A stretch of 64,000 nt of DNA from Magnaporthiopsis rhizophila (Eukaryota; Ascomycota; Sordariomycetes; Magnaporthales; Magnaporthaceae): positions 102,415-166,414 of the forward strand of contig PYSS01000090.1 in NCBI GenBank assembly GCA_003049465.1. Reading direction: 5' to 3'. Position 1 is the first letter of the stretch; the number at the start of each line of letters is the position of its first letter. A model generated the notes under the pieces. That model was not told the DNA's origin. It ran no database searches and saw only the letters and a list, made by a program, of their open reading frames with translations. A program made the translations under genes and the position numbers. Below are positions 56,311 to 64,000 of the stretch, piece after piece.

Positions 56311-59170
56311 GATGCGCAGTGGCAGAAGCTGCCCGATGGATGGAGATGGGGCGGCCAGATTTACTATCGGGACTCCGGGCAAAGATCACTCTCCAGCAGT
56401 CGGGGCCGGGAACCTGACGGGCGAAGGGACGGAGTGCCTTGCGCGCGCGCGCGGCTTCGCGTGCTTGGGGCCTCCTTCAGTTCGTCCGTCCGGTCCGTCC
56501 TAGTCGCGGTGAGGCTTTGGTCAAGTAGTCCAAGTTCAGATGGGCGCAGAGGCCTGGCTACGGCTGGTGGTTTGGTGGCGGTCTAGTCGTCTCAGTTGTT
56601 GGTGGCGCAGATGGGCGGCAGGGCAGACCATAGCCACGACGCATGCAGATGTTCTGTTCTGTTCTGTCCGTCTGTCCGTTTCTCTACTCGGACCGTGTGG
56701 AGCAGTAAGTCGAGATGGGAGGGGATGTCCAGTCTGGGCCAAGGAGAGTATCAGGTGCAGGCGGGTGAGCAACAAAGTAGGAGGAAAGACCAGGAGGAAT
56801 GTGTGTCGATATCGAATATCTACCACGGTAGCAAGCGGGAAAAGAGCCTCGATTCGACCGATGAAGAGGTCAGCTGCATGGAAACAGACGCCGCTCTGCA
56901 GACTCGGGATACTGGGCAAGGCGGGACCCCCTCGAGATGATAAATCCCACGCACGGCGAGCAGGCATGTGGAGGGTGGTGGGCCCTTGGGAGGCTGTAGA
57001 CGGCGGACGCAAAGGCCAGGCGTGCCTAACATGGGACCTAAGTACCCGACGAGGGTTAACGGAGTCGGGAGGACGCTGGGATGGCAGACGACATGCTCCC
57101 CACTTGGAAGGAGAGGGGGCAGGACGAGAAAGCGAGCGGAGGGGGGGTGTGCGAGTGTGTGTGATCCCCTGCTAGGTACATAGGATAAGGTACCGGGCAG
57201 GGGTCAAGGGCGTGGGCAGGGGATGGGGCAAAGCAGCCACCGGATTGGACGCTGGGCATGGGCACACACTCTCTTTTGCACACACCACTCAATAACACGG
57301 GTCAGTAAGGGCTGGGTGCTGTCGGATTTTTGGGGTCAGGAAGACCACCGGAGGTAACAGAGCACGGGGTGGGTTCTTTTTTGGATTTTTCCTTTTTCTT
57401 TCGTTTTTTTTTTCCCCCTTGTCTGGTGGGGGACGAGCTGTCGTCCGCCAGAGTGGGATGAAGCAGAGAAGCAAGGGCAATATGGGAAAATAAAGGAATA
57501 GAGAGGAAACAGCCGGATGACGGAGAGAGCTAGGTTGGTTGGTCGGTAGATAGGTAGCTTGAGCAAGCCGCCGAGGTCAGCACCTAGACCTAGACCTAGA
57601 TAGGCGTGCCTACCACCGATCCAAGGTAGCTCGGGGGGGGGGGAGCCGATAAAAAAGGACGACAGAGATCTAAACGACCACGACGGCGCCGATGCAGGCG
57701 GGCATGGCAGGACCACGAGGGCGGGGCCTGGGCAGTGGGCGAGTGAGCTGCACGCTTGTTGGTGTGATCACGACCGCCGATTGATTGACTGGACGGTCTG
57801 GGGCACCGAGGCAGGGCCTTCTTGCCCACACCCTCAGCGCCCACGGTGGAGCGACGACACACACAGACACACACAAACACCGGCTGGGCCTAGAGTCTGG
57901 TGGTTCTTGCGCCCCTGGTCAAGTCGCATTGTGCCCTGTGCTGGGCTGGGCTGGCGCTGGTGGTGTCCGGGACTCCGAGAGAGAAAACACAGTCTTGTCC
58001 GCTGGGGGAAATGATGTAGCAGGCCGAGCCGACCTGAAGATGGAGTCGAAGGACGCGCCGGTCTGGGGCCATCCGACAGGGGCAGGAAGGAACAGATGAA
58101 GGTGGTGCAGGTCGCGGCAGGAAAGACGGGAAAGGAAAGGGCCATCGTGCAGCCTGTGTGGTCCATGGTTGAGCTCCACTCTCTGGGGCAACCTAGTGGA
58201 TGGATGTACCTGCCGCTACCTCCAGCATGGAAGGACCAGCCGTTGGTTGGCGTTGAGGAAAGAGTGGGGCTTTCGGGCCAAAAAGGCAACGCAGAAAAAA
58301 AAAGCGCCATGCATGCTCGCGACGGCGGCCTTCAGAACGCCCCTTCCATCTCTCTCTCTTACGTGACAGGCCGCGCAGACGGCGATGTTTTTTTTTTTTT
58401 TTTTTTTCTGCCAGGGCACTAAGGCTCGCCGGGGATGCCCTGGCATTTACGCGTTCCATGCTGGGCTGAGTTGCGGCGGAGACAAAAAGAGAGAGAGAAG
58501 AAGAGAAGAGAAGGGCAAAAGGCCAATGAGCAGAGGCCGAACAAGGGGCAAGGAGTCAGCCGAGAGAAGGCCGTCCGCCATCCGATCCATCCAGCAATCC
58601 ATCGAAGATAGTCATCCTTCTCTCCACGATTATTGATTGTTATTTTTATGCCTGCTGTTTTGCTTATGCCCTGCCCTGTCCTTGCCCTGCGATCCATATC
58701 CCGCACCATCTGGTGCTATCCATTAGCACTATTAGCACTTGCCTGGATTTGACGCGAGCCAGTCAGCACACAACGATCCGAGTTTGTTCGAGCATGGAAG
58801 CCACACAAGCGAGGAAAAGAAGACGGTTGCCAGGAAGGGAAAGGCGCCGGGCCAAATGTAGGAAACGCGAGATGCGACAGGCGGCGCAGGCTTCCCTTTT
58901 TCATGGGTGCCCTTCAGCCACGGCTGCTCACCGGACCTGCCAGAACAGCCTCGGACGGGTGCCAAGCCAAGCCAGCTCCCCCATTAGAAAAACCGCCTAG
59001 CCTTCCTTTGAGCTGATCTCCTGTATCTCCATGGCTGCTTCAGGTTGCCTGGCAGCAGCAAGGGCTGGCTACAGATACGATACCCCTTGTGGAGGTTCGC
59101 CGTCAGTGGCGGTAGTGTGGGATGATAGGGGAATACGGACGTTTCTGGGTTCCAGGTCGACGGAATGAAA

Positions 59171-59215
<45 letters not shown>

Positions 59216-59500
59216 ACCTCTTCCCCGTGCCTGAACGCAAAGGGCGGTTAGCCCCACGACGATGGGGGAGCACAGAGAGAAACTGCTGGCTGGCGAGCAG
59301 TGTTGCGTGGTCGAAGTGAGGAGGAGGAGCAAGGGACAAGNATGTGCATTTTTTTTGTCTGCCCGCTCTCGATGCTACCAGACCGTGGTTGTTGCTGCTG
59401 TATTGCTGCTGCTGCCGGGGTGTTGCGGCTGCGTCAAAATCGAAACCAGGACAATCAATGCACACGGACCAGCTACCGAGCAACAACATGCACCCTCTTG

Positions 59501-59531
<31 letters not shown>

Positions 59532-62500
59532 CACCTCTTCCCCGTGCCTGAACGCAAAGGGCGGTTAGCCCCACGACGATGGGGGAGCACAGAGAGAAAC
59601 TGCTGGCTGGCGAGCAGTGTTGCGTGGTCGAAGTGAGGAGGAGGAGCAAGGGACAAGGGGCCAAGGGACAGGGGACAAGGGGGTGTGCGGGCGCCCGCCC
59701 CTGGCTGGGCTGGGCTGCACTGCATTGCTCCATGCGCCGTGCCTCTTTCCGAACGTCCACCACATCAAACAGCACAGCACATATCAACACACGAACCGTG
59801 CAGGCCGCGCAGGCTCCACAGTGATGGAAAGTGGAAGTTGGGGTCAAATACAAGGCCGTGGACGTTAAGTCCTTTTCCATTTTGGCCTCGGCAGGCCGGG
59901 GACGGACGGGCGGGTTCACCGAAACCCTCAAAAGGAAATAACGTGAACACACCATGACATCGGCGTCTATGAAGAGAAAGAAGAAAGAGTTGAAAAAAAG
60001 GTACCATGCATGATTTACAGTCGGTTCAACCCGCTCGTGATTCTCGTGGCTGAGAAGGCGGAAGGAAAATAAAATAAAATGAACAAATTACTAAGAACTT
60101 ACGCAGATCCAAGTCAACAAACTGCGGGCTGGACCGTACCGCAGGCGCTGATGGTCTCAGGTCGGCGATCAACAACAGTGCAGGTGTGATCCTCTTCTCT
60201 CCCTTTCCTTGTCTACCCCTTCTGTGATTTCATTTCTTTCGATATCCCCATTGCCCGGGGACTTTCTTCCAATTTCACACGCTTAGCACACACAGTCTTG
60301 ACCAATGGACGCTGAAGAGGCCGAAAAGGGAATAAAACAAACCATATGTCATATGTGACAGCCAGTGGGTTACAACACAAATATGCACATCCCCATCTGT
60401 CAGTGCATCAGGCGGGGCAGTAGTCTATTGCTCCATATCCATATTCATCCAGCCGCCTTGCCGCGCACCCGAGAAGGTCCCGGCAGGCAGGCAAGGGATC
60501 GAGTGGCATCTCCCCAACGAGAAGACAGAACACATCAATGTCACAGTTTTGATTTGCGAGCAGCCCCGTTCGTAAAAAGAAAGCTTGGCCTTCAGGGGGG
60601 CCGGCCAAGCCAGGTTCCCCGTTCTCTCTCCCTTCCTCCCCTCCTCCTATCTCTCCTACCTCCCTTGGCCGCCGCCCGGTCGGGCAGACATGCGCATGTA
60701 GGGATGGGATGCACATACCTCTCTGGGCGGAAACGGGGGCCCTGGGGCCACGCATGTGTCGTACCTGGCAGGGTTATGATATGAAATCGGTTGCTGATCG
60801 GTGTCGGATGGGTAATTATCCAGGGCCGAGTTTGTCCTGGTAGCGCCAGGCGCCATCTCTGCACCCTCTCTCCACTTCCCTACTAGCATGGAACCTTGAA
60901 GAAAAAGACGCGCTTCCTTCCATGATCCGGAGGCTGCAACCCATCGCACATAGCACAAGATCCATACACCGGCTATGGCCGCTTGGGTTTAGGGGCGCTG
61001 CTTGAACCATGCCGAACGGAGGATGGAGAGGAGGGGAAGGGAAAAAAAAAAAAAAAAAGGGTCGTTTCCATGGTTCCGAGGGCCAATCCTGCCGAAGAGA
61101 GCAGCTGGCTCCTCTCCTGATCCGGCCTAGCGCTTAGTGAAAAGTTGCGCGGGTTGCGCGGGTGTGGTAACGGTTGGCGGTTGCGTCCTGGGATATGCAG
61201 CACTCAGAGCTGGGCCCCTGGCATTGGAGCTAAGGCACGCCAGTAAGGGGGGTACGAAGGCCAAGACTTTCGAGCAGAAGCACCATTATGGGTCCATCCA
61301 CGCTGACGAACAGGACCCTCTCGACGGGCTGCTCGCCGTGTTGTATGTATTGTGTTGTGTGTTGTATATGCAGACATAAAGAGAGCGTGTGTGCAGCTAT
61401 GCAACTGCTCCGTGACGGGGCTGACCGTCCTCGGAAGCCATCGAGCGGAAAGAGCAGCAGAAAGGTAGGTAAGGGCGGACTGGTGAGCAGAGCGGTACTC
61501 ACTCCTCCTCGTCGGCCCTCATCTCTCAAATCAAAGAGCCCCGCCGATCGTCGGCGAAAATCATTGCAGGCGGGCAGGGCAGGGCATTGATCGCAATACC
61601 GGCGTGCATCAAAGTGCAATACAGGGTGCAAATGAAAAAAAAGCCCACGCCCAGACAGGGAGGGGAGACCCCCAACTCTTGGCTGGATGGTGGATAAGGA
61701 CAGTAGATGGATGGTGAACAAAACGGAGAGCAAGTGCTGCACATTGAATTGAAAAAGGCAGCATTAACGGACGCACGGCCCATCCGCCGCCGTCGGGCGG
61801 GCGGGATGGAGGTGTGGGTCGGGTACCTGATTTGATGGGACCCCAGTCATGGACCAGACCCGGATGGCATACAGTCTGTGCGCTGCAGCTGCTTCTGCAT
61901 GGAGAAGAGAGTTGAGTGGTGGAGAGAAGGGTTTGACGGGTGCACGTACCCCTCTGCGACGGATGCCTGTCGCCCATCAAAAAGCCAAAATACACAAGAT
62001 TCTCAACCGGATTTGATCATCAAGAACGCCCACCGCCCCTAGCGCCTTGTCATCCAAACTTTTTGCATTGCATGCAATATGCCGGCGTCGAGTTTCAAGG
62101 AAACGGAGTCATGTCTGCGGAGAGTTCTCTCGGCCGGTGTTCGGAGCTTTTTTTTGCTGTTGGGACCCCAACCCGAGCCAGCAAGCTACGAAGGGCGCAT
62201 TGCGGATGCGACCTGGGTCCAAAAAAGATCCTGGCACTAGAGGCTAAGCATGCTCTTTTCATGCCCCGGCGGCGGCAACAGACGCCCTCTGAAAGGCCAC
62301 GGCCACGACCACGCCCCGGGGCCCATCCGAAAGGGAGGGTGGAGGCAGCCTTGGCCTGGCTGTAAGAATGAGAGAGAAGTCATCAGCCAGACCACCTCCC
62401 CTCCTCCTCCGACCCCTCTTTGCTCGCCGCCGTGTTAGGGGTAGGTTAAGTTGCTTTCCTGGTATCGCCGTTGCTGCAGTTGCAAAGAGCAACAAGGACC

Positions 62501-64000
62501 AACCTAGGATCAAATGTCGTTGGTTCCCGTCAACCGACAAACCTAACCGGATGACCACTCATCACACATGAATCCATCGATCTCGTCTCTGCCCCACGCA
62601 GGTACATAACGGATACCGACATGCCTTCAAAAAGCAAGCGAGACAATAGACAAGAGGTGTGGAAATCGGAAAGGATCCATCATTGATGTCATTGTCCATC
62701 CGTTTTCTGCCTGGATTGTATCGTACCCACGCCAGCGTCAGAGAGTGACCGAGTCCCGAGAGGCTCAAAAAAAAGAGGGAACCAACAAACAACGCGCCGC
62801 CTGCGCCGCCGACCTGCCGTTCTGTTCTGTTCAGGCTGTGTATGTGGTGCAACCTGGGCGCGACGGCAGCAAGCAAACAGGTTGTTGCGGTATTGGAAAC
62901 GCGCCCAGAGCTGGCGCCCCAAGTCTTTGGTCTGCTGGCTGGGGCGTGCGGGACCGGACTGCGCTGCGTGCGTGCATTGCATGTGTCTCCCCATGCTTGT
63001 TCGTTGGCTGCATACGCCCTTACCCTGCCTGCCCGCCTGCCTGCCTGCCCTACCTAGGCCGTAACTGGTATTTGGGACGGCAATTCTCGTGCGGCCAAGG
63101 GGCACAGCACAGCACACACACACACGCACACACACACACACACACGCACAGTACATGGCACAAAAAAATGGCATGCGCTCCCACCAGGTCCCGACCTGCC
63201 TTCCCCTGCCTGGGCCGCAATTTACGGCCGCATATCCAGCGGCCACCCGCTTTTTGGTCCTCCACGGATGCCATGCAGTTCGGGAGGCAAGAAAAAAAAA
63301 AAATAACGACACAAAAAAACCCACATACGATAAAATACCACCTAAATACACACCTGATACCGATCTAGGCAGGAGAGAAAGAAAAAGAAAGAAAAAAAAG
63401 AAAATAGCCCCCACCATCCACCGCAACCCACGCCGTCGGTTGCTACGTAGTAGTATACGAGACGAAAAAAACCCGCGGCGCGCCCAGCCAAAACCCCCAA
63501 AACTACGCCGCAGCAGCCGCCGCAAAAGCTCCCGACTTGCCGGCCTCCAGTATTTGCTGTTGGCACCTACCTCCCTTCCCATGGGCCGCCGCCGCCGCTC
63601 ACCTGACAATGACAAGGGACAACTGCCCAGACGACGGGCATCCATCCACCACCACCACCTGGGGCCAATAGAATCCACCCTCGACCAGTGCCGACAGGCC
63701 CGCCCCCATCCCCCAAATGCCCCATCCGCCATCCGCCATCCGCCATCCGCCATCTCCCATCCCATCTCATCCATCCATCCCCCCCCTGTGCTTGTTCCTT
63801 GTGTGCCGTCGTTTAACCACCTACCCAAGGTTCGGTTTGTTTGAGCTTGAGTGCATGGTGCGGTGCGCTACCACCAGACCACCCTCTCCGTCGCCGCCCC
63901 CGCCCCCCGCCCCCCGTAAAGCAGATCCAGACCCTGACATACATACGTACTTGTTACAGATTCTCCCGCGGTAGTCGCAAGCGGGCAGCAGCACCTAGCC
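56311..64000. other. 7.7-kb gene-poor upstream region
   Basis: No long credible gene. Noted within it: CT/GA-rich tracts, (CA)n near 63110-63150, CCGCCAT repeats near 63723-63753, oligo-A tracts at about 59172-59214, 59503-59531 and 61041-61058, a T run at 58386-58407, a 126-bp direct repeat around an N at 59341, and a possible spliced short frame on the minus strand (60015-60190). Could be promoter and long leader of the CENP-B-type gene plus unrelated sequence at the right edge. Confidence 0.55.
59215..59657. repeat. 126-bp direct repeat flanking an ambiguous base
   Basis: 59215-59340 and 59532-59657 are identical, each preceded by a long A tract; copy 1 is cut off exactly at the N (59341). 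Offset 317 bp. An assembly stitch with overlapping ends is more likely than a biological duplication. Confidence 0.9.

Noticed and set aside
56540..57175. 211-codon plus-strand frame upstream of the CENP-B-type gene
   Set aside because: Trp/Arg/Cys-rich antisense-like composition, lies in the probable leader/promoter, no domain.
62689..63828. 379-codon minus-strand frame at the right edge
   Set aside because: Composed of repeats (WRMADGGWRM, CVCVRVCVC, poly-Phe) from microsatellites and homopolymers.

Overview
This is a nuclear window from a filamentous ascomycete, most likely a Sordariomycete. The evidence is short GT-AG introns (about 50-120 nt) with GTAAGT/GTATGT-type donors, GC-rich coding sequence, pyrimidine-rich leaders, and a gene set typical of filamentous fungi (CDC42, a MEI2-like RNA-binding protein, a HAK potassium transporter, a DUF1996 secreted protein, an Itc1-like ISWI subunit). 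Intergenic CCTA/ACCTAGG microsatellites hint at Magnaporthales, but I would not assign a genus. Three single Ns (3487, 14730, 59341) mark weak points of the assembly, two of them beside long homopolymers.

I could build 16 protein-coding genes by hand, all multi-exon except two. In order: cdc42 (-, 5' end only, runs off the left edge); neurochondrin-family protein (-); CLC chloride channel/transporter (+); an 80-aa orphan (+); SUN-domain Slp1-like ER protein (+); MEI2-like RNA-binding protein (-, 12 exons); Emp46/47-type L-type lectin cargo receptor (-); ALG8 glucosyltransferase (+); ITC1-like ISWI-complex subunit (+); an HDEL protein with degenerate PDI domains (-); DUF1996 secreted protein (+); HAK/KUP potassium transporter (-); RCM1/NSUN5 rRNA methyltransferase (+); DHA1-type MFS transporter (+); PXA-domain protein (+); and a CENP-B/pogo-type HTH protein (-). 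No rRNA, CRISPR array or intact transposon was seen, and no tRNA was recognised by eye.

Four of the genes between about 11.6 and 33.2 kb act in or on the ER: the Slp1-like SUN protein, the lectin cargo receptor, ALG8 and the HDEL PDI-like protein. The lectin and ALG8 are divergent across an 872-bp promoter carrying a tight group of CRE/bZIP-like motifs. The other genes are housekeeping or transport functions with no evident pathway link.

The most unusual points are: a CLC protein whose 'proton glutamate' position is glutamine; a histidine-rich octapeptide tandem repeat in the luminal stalk of the lectin receptor; an HDEL protein with PDI-like domains whose active-site CxxC is degraded; a 1.75-kb intron in the PXA gene; MEI2 microexons down to 18 nt; and a 7.7-kb gene-poor stretch upstream of the CENP-B-type gene, containing a probable assembly duplication and one small spliced-ORF candidate.
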